Positions 6,964-14,366 of a DNA stretch of 16,239 nucleotides are shown here, piece after piece. Below the pieces are notes generated by a model. It did not search any database. It saw nothing but the letters and a program-made list of their open reading frames with translations, and was not told where the DNA came from. Within the stretch, counting starts at the first letter, position 1. The number at the start of each line of letters is the position of its first letter. The position numbers and the translations under genes are program-made. The stretch is from Acidobacteriota bacterium (GTDB taxonomy: Bacteria > Acidobacteriota > Terriglobia > Terriglobales > Acidobacteriaceae): assembly GCA_021781255.1 (NCBI GenBank), contig JAJXXG010001262.1, forward strand, positions 1-16,239, written 5' to 3'.

Positions 6964-8520
6964 ATGCGGAAGCACTGGATCAAGATCGTTGTCGTGCTGG
7001 TCGTGCTCGTTGCGGCCGTGGCTCTCGTTCCATTCTTCGTCAATGCCGACTCCTTTCGCCCCACGCTGGAAACCAAGCTCTCCTCTGCCATAGGACGCAA
7101 AATTTCCCTGGGCCACCTCGACTTCTCCCTGCTTTCCGGCAGCCTCGTCGCCAATGACATCACCGTCGGAGACGATCCGGCTTTCAGCTCCGCTCCCTTT
7201 CTCCAGGCCCACCAACTCTACATCGGTGTCCAAATCGTGCCGCTGCTGCTGCATCGCCAAGTGCAGGTCACCCGATTCACCGTCGACTCGCCCAACATTC
7301 AGTTGATTCACGCAGCAGACGGCAAGTGGAACTTCTCCAGCATCGGCTCAACTGCCCAGCCCGCGACCCCGCAACAGCCGACCGTCCTGCCTGACCTGAC
7401 CGTGGGCGAGCTGCAGGTCAAGAACGGAACCGCAACCATCTCCTCTTTGCCTGCCATTACCAAGCCCTTCGTCTACTCCAAACTCAACCTGACCGTCAAG
7501 CAGTTTTCCTTCGTCCGCTCATTTCCATTCGATCTTGCGGCGGCTCTGCCCGGCTCCGGGTCGCTCACCCTGACCGGAGAGGCAGGACCGCTCGCGCAAA
7601 AGGATGCCGCCGACACACCCTTTCATGCCACGTTACACATCAAGAACCTCGACCCCGTCGCAGCAGGCGCCATCGATCCCAGCAATGGCATCTCCATGCT
7701 CGCCGACGCCGATGCCCAGTGCAGCTCGGATGGCGATAACCTCGCCACCAGCGGCAAAGTCATCGCCTCGCGCCTGCAACTGGCCCGCACCGGCTCACCC
7801 GCGCCGCATCCCGTACAGGTCGACTTCGCGGCCAGCGACGATCTGGATGCTCGTTCAGGAAAAATCTCCGACATCGCTATCCATACGGGCAATGTCGTGG
7901 TGCATGTGGCCGGCAATTTCCATCTCACCCCCAAGGCCGTGATACTGGATCTTCATCTCAACGCACCGAATCTCCCGATCGATCAACTCGAAGAGCTGCT
8001 ACCCGCCTTCGGCATCCAGTTGCCCTCGGGATCGCAATTGCGTGGCGGCACGCTCACCACCAACGTCGCCATCACAGGCCCCGCTACGGCCACCAGCATC
8101 ACCGGCCCGGTCGAGATCGACAACACACTCCTCGCCGGTTTTGATCTCGGCTCCCGCCTGCAGGGCCTCAATCTCTTCGGCAAAACCAATGGCGGCACGC
8201 AGATTCAAGTCATTCGCACCAGCGTCAACTCCACTCCGGACCTGACTTCGTTCACCAACATCTATGGAAATCTGCCGCAGATCGGCTCGGCAAGCGGGAA
8301 TGGAACGGTTACGTCCACTGGGGCGCTCAACTTCCAGATGCAGGCCAAGATCACCTCATCCAACACAGCCGGCGCAGTCGCCAATCAGGCAATCAACGTG
8401 CTCGGTGGATTTCTGGGCAGTCGCTTTCAGAAGAACACCAGCAACGGCATCCCACTCACCATCACAGGCACGGCGAAAAGCCCCGCGATTCACGCCAACA
8501 TCGGCGCCATGTTCCATTAG
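6964..8520 (+). CDS. AsmA family protein
   Basis: This 518-residue protein has a short basic N-terminus (MRKHWIK), one transmembrane segment (about residues 8-26) and a long beta-rich periplasmic body. The stretch after the membrane helix, with IGRKISLGHLDFSLLSG and NDITVGDDPAF (about 43-73), is typical of AsmA proteins. The repeated beta pattern continues to the C-terminus, where sequence about residues 410-500 is AsmA_2-like. The family includes bridge-like proteins linked to outer-membrane biogenesis and lipid transport between the membranes; which lipid this one serves cannot be told. The ATG at 6964 is chosen because AGGAGG lies 8 bases upstream and a clean signal-anchor follows; the frame is open further upstream only inside the preceding gene. 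It converges on the PP2C gene. Confidence 0.9.
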   Translation: MRKHWIKIVVVLVVLVAAVALVPFFVNADSFRPTLETKLSSAIGRKISLGHLDFSLLSGSLVANDITVGDDPAFSSAPFLQAHQLYIGVQIVPLLLHRQVQVTRFTVDSPNIQLIHAADGKWNFSSIGSTAQPATPQQPTVLPDLTVGELQVKNGTATISSLPAITKPFVYSKLNLTVKQFSFVRSFPFDLAAALPGSGSLTLTGEAGPLAQKDAADTPFHATLHIKNLDPVAAGAIDPSNGISMLADADAQCSSDGDNLATSGKVIASRLQLARTGSPAPHPVQVDFAASDDLDARSGKISDIAIHTGNVVVHVAGNFHLTPKAVILDLHLNAPNLPIDQLEELLPAFGIQLPSGSQLRGGTLTTNVAITGPATATSITGPVEIDNTLLAGFDLGSRLQGLNLFGKTNGGTQIQVIRTSVNSTPDLTSFTNIYGNLPQIGSASGNGTVTSTGALNFQMQAKITSSNTAGAVANQAINVLGGFLGSRFQKNTSNGIPLTITGTAKSPAIHANIGAMFH

Positions 8521-8562
8521 AGGCGCTTGTAACGTTGTTTGAATTGGAAAGAGTGTATGCAA

Positions 8563-8580
8563 CGCCGTCGGAAGACGGCG
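8563..8580. terminator. Hairpin between the convergent AsmA and PP2C genes
   Basis: CGCCGTC (8563-8569) and GACGGCG (8574-8580) form a perfect 7-bp stem with a GGAA loop on the plus strand, a stable GNRA-type tetraloop. It sits midway in the 64-base gap between two converging genes, so it could end transcription from either side. Neither strand has a strong U-run after the stem, so efficiency is uncertain. Confidence 0.6.
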
Positions 8581-8584
8581 AAGT

Positions 8585-9331
8585 TCAAGCCTCGGCGCGC
8601 ACCAGCATGCAGGTGATGTTGTCCTGCCCGCCGGCTTTCTTCGCTGCATCCACCAGGCAGGTGCAGTGCTCGGCCAGGCTCCGGTCCTCTCGCAGAATGG
8701 CCGCAATCGTCTCGTCCGGCAGTTCGCGCGTCAACCCATCCGAGCACAACAGAAAAAGGTCACCAGGCTCGGTCTTCAGTGCGAACACATCCGGCGTCAC
8801 CCGGCATTGCGTTCCAAGCGCCCGCGTAATCACGTTCTTTAGAGGGGATCTTTGTGCCTCCCCGCGCGTCATGCGCCCGTTGCGCACCTGCTCCTCAACC
8901 AGCGAGTGGTCCGCCGTAATTTGCTCCAATTGTCCGTGGCGAAGCAGGTAGCCTCGGCTGTCGCCGACGTTGAGAACCCAGGCATGGCTCTCCTGCACAG
9001 CCAGAGCCACCAGGGTCGTCCCCATCCCGCTCAGCCTGGGATTGCGCTGGCTGCGGGCGAAAATAGCTTCATTGGCTGCGGCTACAGCTTGCGCCAGTCC
9101 ATCAGGCAAGGTTCCGCCGTGCTCGCTTTGCCCATTCCCCTCGAGCAGCCTCAGCACTTCGTCCACGGCCAGTGAACTGGCAATTTCACCGGCTGCTGCC
9201 CCGCCCATTCCGTCGCAGACCACATACACGCCATCCTCCACCGAGTAGCCAAAGGCATCTTCGTTGGAAGGCCGCTTGCGCCCTCGGTCCGTGATCGCCG
9301 ATGCCAGGTAATGGACAACTGCCGTGGCCAC
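8585..9331 (-). CDS. PP2C-type serine/threonine protein phosphatase
   Basis: This is a 248-residue cytosolic PPM/PP2C phosphatase with no membrane segment, dephosphorylating Ser/Thr-phosphorylated proteins with two metal ions. The motif set is complete: SNEDAF (22-27), VCDGMGG with Asp40 and Gly41, GTTLVAL (105-111), NVGDSRG with Asp124, ADHSLVEEQV, CSDGL with Asp198 and QDN with Asp237. It is the size of compact bacterial phosphatases such as Stp/PrpC. GTG 9331 is preferred because GGAGG sits 8 bases upstream; the frame continues to a TTG at 9385, adding 18 residues unlike the family N-terminus. The secreted propeller gene ends 65 bases upstream on the same strand, so the two may be co-transcribed. 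No partner kinase gene is in the window. Confidence 0.93.
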   Translation of the reverse strand: MATAVVHYLASAITDRGRKRPSNEDAFGYSVEDGVYVVCDGMGGAAAGEIASSLAVDEVLRLLEGNGQSEHGGTLPDGLAQAVAAANEAIFARSQRNPRLSGMGTTLVALAVQESHAWVLNVGDSRGYLLRHGQLEQITADHSLVEEQVRNGRMTRGEAQRSPLKNVITRALGTQCRVTPDVFALKTEPGDLFLLCSDGLTRELPDETIAAILREDRSLAEHCTCLVDAAKKAGGQDNITCMLVRAEA

Positions 9332-9339
9332 GAACGAAT

Positions 9340-9366
9340 CCTCCACCCAACAGTGTACACGTGGAG
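9340..9366 (-). promoter_or_regulatory. PP2C leader hairpin covering the SD
   Basis: On the transcript strand CUCCAC (plus coordinates 9366-9361) can pair with GUGGAG (9346-9341), closing a 14-nt loop. The SD GGAGG (9344-9340) overlaps the second arm by four bases, so the start of the phosphatase would be partly masked. The loop begins with GTGTACAC, an 8-bp palindrome. The six-pair stem is modest and the control role is inference. Confidence 0.3.
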
Positions 9367-9396
9367 CTAAAAAGACATGCCCCAAATTTGACCCAC

Positions 9397-10719
9397 TCAG
9401 TGTGCCCGGCCCGTCGCGCCCGGCGTCGTGGCCCTGGTCAGGTCATAGACCTCGATCGACCCCGCATTCACCACAGCCAACCGTTTCCCCGATGGCGAAA
9501 AGGCCGCATTGCCCCCGCCATCCAGCACCGGACTCGCCGGCGCCCGCAACGCCACCTTGCCCGTCGCCGCGTCGTACACGTCCACCACCTGTCCCAGGAC
9601 ATCGTCAAAACTCAACGGCGAATATGCGTCAATCGGATGCGTCACAAACAGCGTCTCGCGCGCCATCCAGGAACCCGCCGGGGACATCACCAGCAGAGGC
9701 CACACCTCGTTCACCAGCGTCGGGGCCTCCCACAGCCGCCTCCCGTCGGACGACCATGCCACAAGCCGCCGTGAACCATCCGGGTTGCAGGCATTCACCA
9801 GCAGCTCGCTGTCGGTGATGAAGTCAACCCGAGGGTCGCAGGTCGAATCCACTGTAGCTAAAGACCGCGTGCCCCCTGTGAAGCTGCTCAAATTCAAACG
9901 CCACTGCCGGTCGCTCTTCGCCTGTGTCTCCAGGTAGCCCGCCGAATTGATGGGCAGATACACCGTATTGTGGACGCGGCTCACAAGCAGCACCTGCCCC
10001 GAAGCTCTCCGCAGAATGCGCAGCACCACCTCCGGCTGCCCGGCTGCCGGCGGTGAATACGCCGCCTCGGGCTGCTTCACCAGGCTCTCCGTCTTTTCCG
10101 GCGTCTGAATCGGCTCAAGCGAGTCCGTCACGAGGTATTGCTGCTCCGGATCCATCTCCAGCCAGAGCAGCGGGCCCGGAAAATGCAGCAGAGGCTTCAA
10201 CTCCAGAGAGGCATCGCCCTGCTTCAGATCATTCAGGTCGCGCAGCAGAAAATGACCGTCCTTCAGCATCCACAGGTAGCGCGCATGGTCGTGCAGCGTC
10301 CACACCGCTTCATGCTCCACCACGCCCGTGGGCAGATCGATCACCACCGCGCGAATCTGTCGCTCTTCCTCCCCCGGATCGCCCGTCCGGTGAATCAGGC
10401 CCGGCGCGCGAAACGTAAACAGCAGCCGGTTCTCATCCAGAAAATCCAGCGAGACCAGGCTCTGCCGCTGTCCCTGGTAGTAGGACCCCGGCGCATAAAA
10501 TCCCAGCGGCTCCACCGGCACCGTCATCGCCGGCGGCTGTGTAGCCACCATCCAGGGCCGCTTCTCCGGCGGCGCTTCCTGCGTCTGCTTCTTCTTCAGC
10601 AAGCCGCCCAGCCCCGCAGCGCTTGCCGCCATTGCGGGCCCGCACAACAGCCCCGCTACCACCGCCAGCACCAGGCCCGCGCGCAACCGGTCATCCCCTT
10701 CAACGAGCCACTTTGCCAT
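9397..10719 (-). CDS. Secreted WD40-like beta-propeller protein
   Basis: The function of this 440-residue protein is not recognised. A Sec signal peptide is visible (hydrophobic stretch about residues 13-30, AMA near 29-31), then a basic KKK-containing linker. The rest has the repeated strand-turn pattern of a beta-propeller: segments such as FLDENRLLFTFR, YLWMLKDGHFLLRDLNDL and, near the end, AAFSPSGKRLAVVN followed by IEVYDL resemble WD40/YVTN-type blades. A reader of this family would expect a scaffold or ligand-binding role in the periplasm rather than catalysis. The ATG at 10719 has only a weak GGCGAG-like upstream site. It is divergent from the EamA transporter (81-base gap) and upstream of the PP2C gene on the same strand. 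Its exact fold and partner are unknown. Confidence 0.8.
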   Translation of the reverse strand: MAKWLVEGDDRLRAGLVLAVVAGLLCGPAMAASAAGLGGLLKKKQTQEAPPEKRPWMVATQPPAMTVPVEPLGFYAPGSYYQGQRQSLVSLDFLDENRLLFTFRAPGLIHRTGDPGEEERQIRAVVIDLPTGVVEHEAVWTLHDHARYLWMLKDGHFLLRDLNDLKQGDASLELKPLLHFPGPLLWLEMDPEQQYLVTDSLEPIQTPEKTESLVKQPEAAYSPPAAGQPEVVLRILRRASGQVLLVSRVHNTVYLPINSAGYLETQAKSDRQWRLNLSSFTGGTRSLATVDSTCDPRVDFITDSELLVNACNPDGSRRLVAWSSDGRRLWEAPTLVNEVWPLLVMSPAGSWMARETLFVTHPIDAYSPLSFDDVLGQVVDVYDAATGKVALRAPASPVLDGGGNAAFSPSGKRLAVVNAGSIEVYDLTRATTPGATGRAH

Positions 10720-10800
10720 CGATTGCTATTCTCGCCGATACGGGGTCACCTTGGGCAGTGACGGCCCTATCCCCTTCTCTATGCGAAAGTAAAGAAAGCA

Positions 10801-11763
10801 ATGCAATCTCCTCTTTCATCCAGTCCGCGCATCCGCTTTCTCGGCTATGGAGCCTGCGCATTGGCCGGCTGCCTCTGGGGCACCGGCTTTTACTTCGGTC
10901 GCCTCGCGCTCAATGAGATGAGCGTCGAATCCATGGTCCTCTACCGCTTTCTCTTCGCCTGCCTCGGCATGATGCCTGTCGCCCTGCTGCATCGCGTGCG
11001 CCTCACCTGGCCCGAGACACGCTTGCTGCTCATCTCGGCCTTCTTTGGTATCCCCATCCAGTTCCTCATCCAATTTCATGGACTGGCTCTCACCACCGTC
11101 AGCCATGCTTCGCTCATGGTCGGCTCCATGCCAGTGCTGCTCGGCGTCGCAGCGGCCCTTTTCGCCGGTGAGCGGCTCGATGCCATCGGCTGGATGGCCC
11201 TCGTCGCCTCCACCATCGGCGCAGCACTCATCGTGCTCGGCGGCCATCGCGGACCCGCCGCGCACGGTCAGCCATCGTTGGAAGGCGATCTGCTGGTGGT
11301 CGTGTCCCTTTGCACCGCGCTGGCGTGGATCCTGCTGAGCAAAAAGCTCATGGAGACCCACAGTCCGCCGGTCGTCACCGCATACACCATCCTCTCCGGC
11401 ACCGTCATGCTCGCCGTGTGGATTGTCGGACCATGTCTGCTCAACCCCTGGCTCACGCATAAGCACCAGCTGCCGCCCTTCGCGCACGTCAGTGCAGTCG
11501 CCTGGACAGCCCTCGCCATCAGCGGCCTCGCCTGCACCGCCACCACCACCCTGCTCTGGAACTGGGGTATCCATCACGTGCCCGCATCGCGCGCCGGCGT
11601 CTTCCTCAACATCGAGCCCGCTCTCGGCTCCTACCTCGGCGTCAAGCTACTCGGCGAGCATCTGGGCCCTCATGCATGGGCCGGCGGCACGCTCATTCTC
11701 GGCGCGGCCATCGTCCTCACCACCCGCGGCCATGAGCCTCAGCCCGCCGTCATTCTGGAGTAA
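10801..11763 (+). CDS. EamA/DMT family transporter, two-domain
   Basis: This 320-residue inner-membrane protein has about ten hydrophobic segments arranged as two EamA repeats (roughly residues 15-145 and 165-300), the standard length for drug/metabolite transporters. Near the N-terminus GCLWGTGFYFGRLALNE and then LYRFLFACL fit the first EamA domain; WNWGIHHVPASRAGVFLNIEP near the C-terminus fits the second. The family exports metabolites, amino acids or drugs; the substrate cannot be inferred. The ATG is preceded by only a weak purine-rich AAAGTAAAGAAAG stretch. The gene stands divergent from the propeller gene and 102 bases before the hemerythrin, probably not a functional unit with either. 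Confidence 0.92.
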   Translation: MQSPLSSSPRIRFLGYGACALAGCLWGTGFYFGRLALNEMSVESMVLYRFLFACLGMMPVALLHRVRLTWPETRLLLISAFFGIPIQFLIQFHGLALTTVSHASLMVGSMPVLLGVAAALFAGERLDAIGWMALVASTIGAALIVLGGHRGPAAHGQPSLEGDLLVVVSLCTALAWILLSKKLMETHSPPVVTAYTILSGTVMLAVWIVGPCLLNPWLTHKHQLPPFAHVSAVAWTALAISGLACTATTTLLWNWGIHHVPASRAGVFLNIEPALGSYLGVKLLGEHLGPHAWAGGTLILGAAIVLTTRGHEPQPAVILE

Positions 11764-11865
11764 GCCCGGCGCAGGCCGCAATACGAGAATCGGGCAGTGC
11801 ATCCGCTCAAGTTGTTGAGGCCCCCCCGATAACTCAATCACCGCCATCGCGGCAGGGGAGAACAT

Positions 11866-12273
11866 GTGCCACTGATCCACTGGAATGACACGTTATCTGT
11901 AGGCATAAAAACCATCGACACGCAGCACAAAGTCCCTGCTGACACACTCAACGAACTGCATGACGCCATGCTCGCAGGCAAGGCCAGCACCCTTACCGGC
12001 TCCATTCTGCAAAACCTGCTCCATTACACACTTGACCACTTCTCCGCCGAAGAAGCCATGATGGCTGCTGCAAACTATAACGGTTTCGCCGAGCACAAGG
12101 TCCGTCACCGCGACCTGGCGCAACAAGTCGAGGGCTATGTGACTCGTTTTGAGCGGGGCGAGGCCACGCTGAACCTGCACCTGATGCACTTCCTGCGCGA
12201 TTGGCTCACCCAGCACATCCTGCTGGAAGACCGGGCGTATACGCCCGCCATGCGGGCCCGCGGCCTCAGGTAG
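11866..12273 (+). CDS. Bacteriohemerythrin
   Basis: This single-domain, 135-residue, non-heme diiron protein binds O2 reversibly and may act in oxygen storage, delivery or sensing, or in iron handling. All seven usual iron ligands can be placed: His21 (DTQHK), His58 and Glu62 (DHFSAEE), His77 and His81 (EHKVRH), His117 and Asp122 (QHILLED). It has no attached signalling domain. The start is GTG, not the overlapping ATG at 11864, which stops after three codons; GGGGAG lies five bases upstream of the GTG. Pro24, three residues after the first ligand, is unusual for that helix, where most relatives have a Leu- or Val-rich run. It converges on holA with only four bases between the stop codons. 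Identification is firm, physiological role is not. Confidence 0.94.
   Translation: MPLIHWNDTLSVGIKTIDTQHKVPADTLNELHDAMLAGKASTLTGSILQNLLHYTLDHFSAEEAMMAAANYNGFAEHKVRHRDLAQQVEGYVTRFERGEATLNLHLMHFLRDWLTQHILLEDRAYTPAMRARGLR
12232..12257. terminator. Overlapping inverted repeats in the hemerythrin 3' end
   Basis: CGGGCGTATACGCCCG (12232-12247) is a perfect 16-bp palindrome, and GCCCGC (12243-12248) with GCGGGC (12252-12257) forms a second 6-bp stem with a 3-nt loop. They share bases 12243-12247, so only one can form at a time. They lie inside the last codons of the hemerythrin gene, just before a four-base gap to the converging holA, where no intergenic space remains for a terminator. A transcription-ending or mRNA 3'-protecting role is plausible but unproven. 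Confidence 0.3.
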
Positions 12274-12277
12274 CCGC

Positions 12278-13444
12278 TTACCCCTCGAACGACAACTGCC
12301 CTGAAGCCCAACCTGGTTGCGCCGCCTTGGGCTCCGCGGCCAGGTCGTACACCAGCCGCTCCAGAACCAACCGCTTGTCCGGCGGTGACGAGCGCAGTTC
12401 AAGGTCCGCGCGCGCAATCAGCCGCAGTGCCCGCGTCAGTTCCCGCCGACCCTTGTACCGTCGAGCCTGGCGAATCAGATCGTCGGCCGCAAACGGCGGC
12501 ATCCTGAAGCCCTGCCAAAGCGCCTGCCAGATCGCCCGCGAGTCCCGCACATTCTTTTCCAGAATCACCAGCATCTGACGATAGGTCCGCGCCAGCATAT
12601 AGAGGTGGCCGATCGCCGCATCCTCGCCCGCATCCGAGCTGTTCAAGAGCCCGTGCAGAATCGCCAGCGCACGCGCCCGGTTGTGCTGGCTGATCGCATC
12701 CGTCAGCTCATATAGCGAGCGCTGTTTGGCCGCCAGCACCATCGTCTCCACATCGCCCAGCGTAATCCGCCCGCGCCCATCGGTGTAGAGCAGCAGCTTC
12801 TCCAGCTCAGACGCAATCAGCATCATGTCCGCGCCCAGCGCGTCCACCAGCTCGCGCGCTGCATCTCCGTCCATGCGGTTGCCCGTCTCCTGCGCCGTTG
12901 TCGTGGCCCAGCGCATCGCATCGTCCTCGTTGACCCGCGCCAGTTCCACCATGCCGCAGTGCGCGCCCAGCGTCTCCGTCAGTCGCTCAAACCGGTTCCT
13001 GTCTTCCATCTCCATGCGCCGCGTGTCAGAGGAGATGCGGATAAAGTCGGCGACAAATAAAAGAACTGCCTGCGGGTTCGGCGAGCGGAAGTAGCGGTCC
13101 AGCGCGGCAAACTCGTCCTTCTTCGCTCCGCGGGTGTAAAGCTGCTTGACATTGCGCACAAAAATCACCTGAAACGGCGCCATCAGAGAAGGCGTCTGCG
13201 CGCGATCCAGCACTTCAAAAATGGAAGTGCTTCCCAGATCCATGTCAGACAGGCAAAAGTCCCGCAATTCCGGCGGTACAAACCCCTTGAGCACCGCGGC
13301 CCGGCAGCGATCCAGCAGAAAAATCTCATCGCCCGCCAGCACATAGCCCGGCTTCAGAGGCGCTTTGCCCGCCGCAGCGGCTTCCACCTCCGCCACAAAG
13401 CGGCCTACGGCCGTGAAACCCGCGCCCCAACGCGCGCCGCTCAC
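12278..13444 (-). CDS. holA: DNA polymerase III subunit delta
   Basis: HolA is the delta subunit of the clamp loader: it opens the beta sliding clamp and joins the gamma/tau and delta-prime subunits. From the GTG at 13444 the protein has 388 residues, somewhat above the usual ~340. The family N-terminus follows about 30 residues in, as PGYVLAGDEIFLLDRCR, and the body has the expected mix of AAA+-like domains and the helical C-terminus. The frame is open to an ATG at 13543 and a TTG at 13549, but codons there include GCA, AGA and ACA runs unlike the GC-rich third positions of the rest, so GTG 13444 is preferred; a GGCGGA is just upstream. The neighbour upstream is lptE, a pairing also found in Escherichia coli. 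A longer start cannot be excluded. Confidence 0.9.
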   Translation of the reverse strand: MSGARWGAGFTAVGRFVAEVEAAAAGKAPLKPGYVLAGDEIFLLDRCRAAVLKGFVPPELRDFCLSDMDLGSTSIFEVLDRAQTPSLMAPFQVIFVRNVKQLYTRGAKKDEFAALDRYFRSPNPQAVLLFVADFIRISSDTRRMEMEDRNRFERLTETLGAHCGMVELARVNEDDAMRWATTTAQETGNRMDGDAARELVDALGADMMLIASELEKLLLYTDGRGRITLGDVETMVLAAKQRSLYELTDAISQHNRARALAILHGLLNSSDAGEDAAIGHLYMLARTYRQMLVILEKNVRDSRAIWQALWQGFRMPPFAADDLIRQARRYKGRRELTRALRLIARADLELRSSPPDKRLVLERLVYDLAAEPKAAQPGWASGQLSFEG

Positions 13445-13806
13445 AAGGATCCGCCCTGTTGTTCCATCTGCTCTTGCATGCAGCTCCAGAATATCCGCCA
13501 CACCGATCCAATGCCAGTGCGCTGTCTTCCCGGTTGTCAACATAGGCAACTTCGGGCTCGGAATGCGCTTCCGTACCCCCGCGCAACGTGTTAACCAATC
13601 CGTTAGTAATGTAAGTTACGCGCGCTCAACAGCCGACTTTCGTAACCCGCCTAAGGCCCGCAGAACCCTTGCAGCACGCCGCTTCCATTGCTCCGCAGCA
13701 ACTCCCTGCCTACACTGGTTCCAGCTTGAGACGGCAAGCAGGCATTCCCCTCCCCCCAATTGCTCGTGCGGCGCGAAGTCTCGAGCCTTCGCGCCGTAAA
13801 CGCTCC
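13445..13806. other. lptE-holA gap, no supported gene
   Basis: If holA starts at 13444 this 362-base stretch is noncoding. It holds a strong hairpin next to the lptE stop and a patch of lower GC (about 13588-13620, including GTAATGTAAGTTAC) where a holA promoter could lie, though no clear -35/-10 pair is evident. A 64-codon open frame (13616-13810, minus, TTG start overlapping the lptE stop) reads through the hairpin and has no recognisable content, so it is not called. Confidence 0.45.
13769..13796 (-). terminator. Hairpin directly downstream of lptE
   Basis: CGGCGCGAAG (13769-13778) and CTTCGCGCCG (13787-13796) form a perfect 10-bp GC-rich stem with an 8-nt loop. It begins 10 bases past the lptE stop on the minus strand. 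No U-run follows, so Rho-independent termination would be imperfect, but the placement strongly suggests a 3' end for the lptE message, leaving holA to its own promoter or to read-through. Confidence 0.6.
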
Positions 13807-14328
13807 TCAAAGACCTTCCAGCACATCCGCCACCAGTGCCCGCGCAAAGTCCCGCGATAGCCGCTCCACTGCCGCCGGACTCTCATCCAGAAACGTCGGC
13901 AAGTCCGTCGTCGACTGGTACTGCTCCCGGAAGACATAATTCTTGTTTTCGAAAAGGACCTTGCCGTCACGGCCTGTCAGTTGCACCGAGGCGACCACCG
14001 TCATCAGATAACTCGAAGACTGCTGGGTCGCCGTGTTGAAGGTAAGCGGAGCCACCGCCTCCTGCAGAATCGTCCCGTGCAGTACCGCATCGGGATTGCC
14101 ATCCGCATCCGGCACCACCCGCATCCCTGAGCGCGTGGCAAACTCCCGGATCACCGCGTTGGTCATCGCGACTTCCGTGTGATAGGTCACTGAGCGCGTG
14201 GCAAACACCGGCACCGCCAGCGTGCGCGCATCCTGCGGCAGGTGTGCCGCTGCGCCCAGGCCGTGATACCCGCAGCCGCAGAGCCCGAGCAAGGCGGCCG
14301 TAAACGATGCCAGAGCGAACTGACGCAT
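13807..14328 (-). CDS. lptE: LPS-assembly lipoprotein LptE
   Basis: This 173-residue outer-membrane lipoprotein is expected to plug and assist LptD, the beta-barrel that inserts lipopolysaccharide into the outer leaflet. The N-terminus is a lipoprotein signal: a hydrophobic stretch (about residues 4-16), then LCGC with the modified Cys19, followed by GYH, the typical opening of the LptE family. The body fits the family alpha/beta fold, including ARTLAVPVF (about 35-43) and FENKNYVFREQY (about 125-136). Its length is normal. The upstream methyltransferase ends 38 bases away on the same strand, so co-transcription is possible. Downstream sits a strong hairpin and then holA, keeping the lptE-holA order known from gammaproteobacteria. 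Sequence similarity within this family is low, but signal, motif and context agree. Confidence 0.88.
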   Translation of the reverse strand: MRQFALASFTAALLGLCGCGYHGLGAAAHLPQDARTLAVPVFATRSVTYHTEVAMTNAVIREFATRSGMRVVPDADGNPDAVLHGTILQEAVAPLTFNTATQQSSSYLMTVVASVQLTGRDGKVLFENKNYVFREQYQSTTDLPTFLDESPAAVERLSRDFARALVADVLEGL

Positions 14329-14366
14329 GACTTCATCTTAGCGCGCGACCGCAGCCTGCACGGCGC

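Noticed and set aside
8585..9385. Longer PP2C start at TTG 9385
   Set aside because: The extra 18 residues do not resemble the family, while GTG 9331 has GGAGG at ideal spacing.
10745..10762. GTCAC/GTGAC inverted repeat in the propeller/EamA divergent gap
   Set aside because: Only five pairs, expected by chance in DNA of this composition.
13616..13810. 64-codon minus-strand frame overlapping the lptE stop by four bases
   Set aside because: It starts with TTG, runs through the strong hairpin and has no recognisable content.
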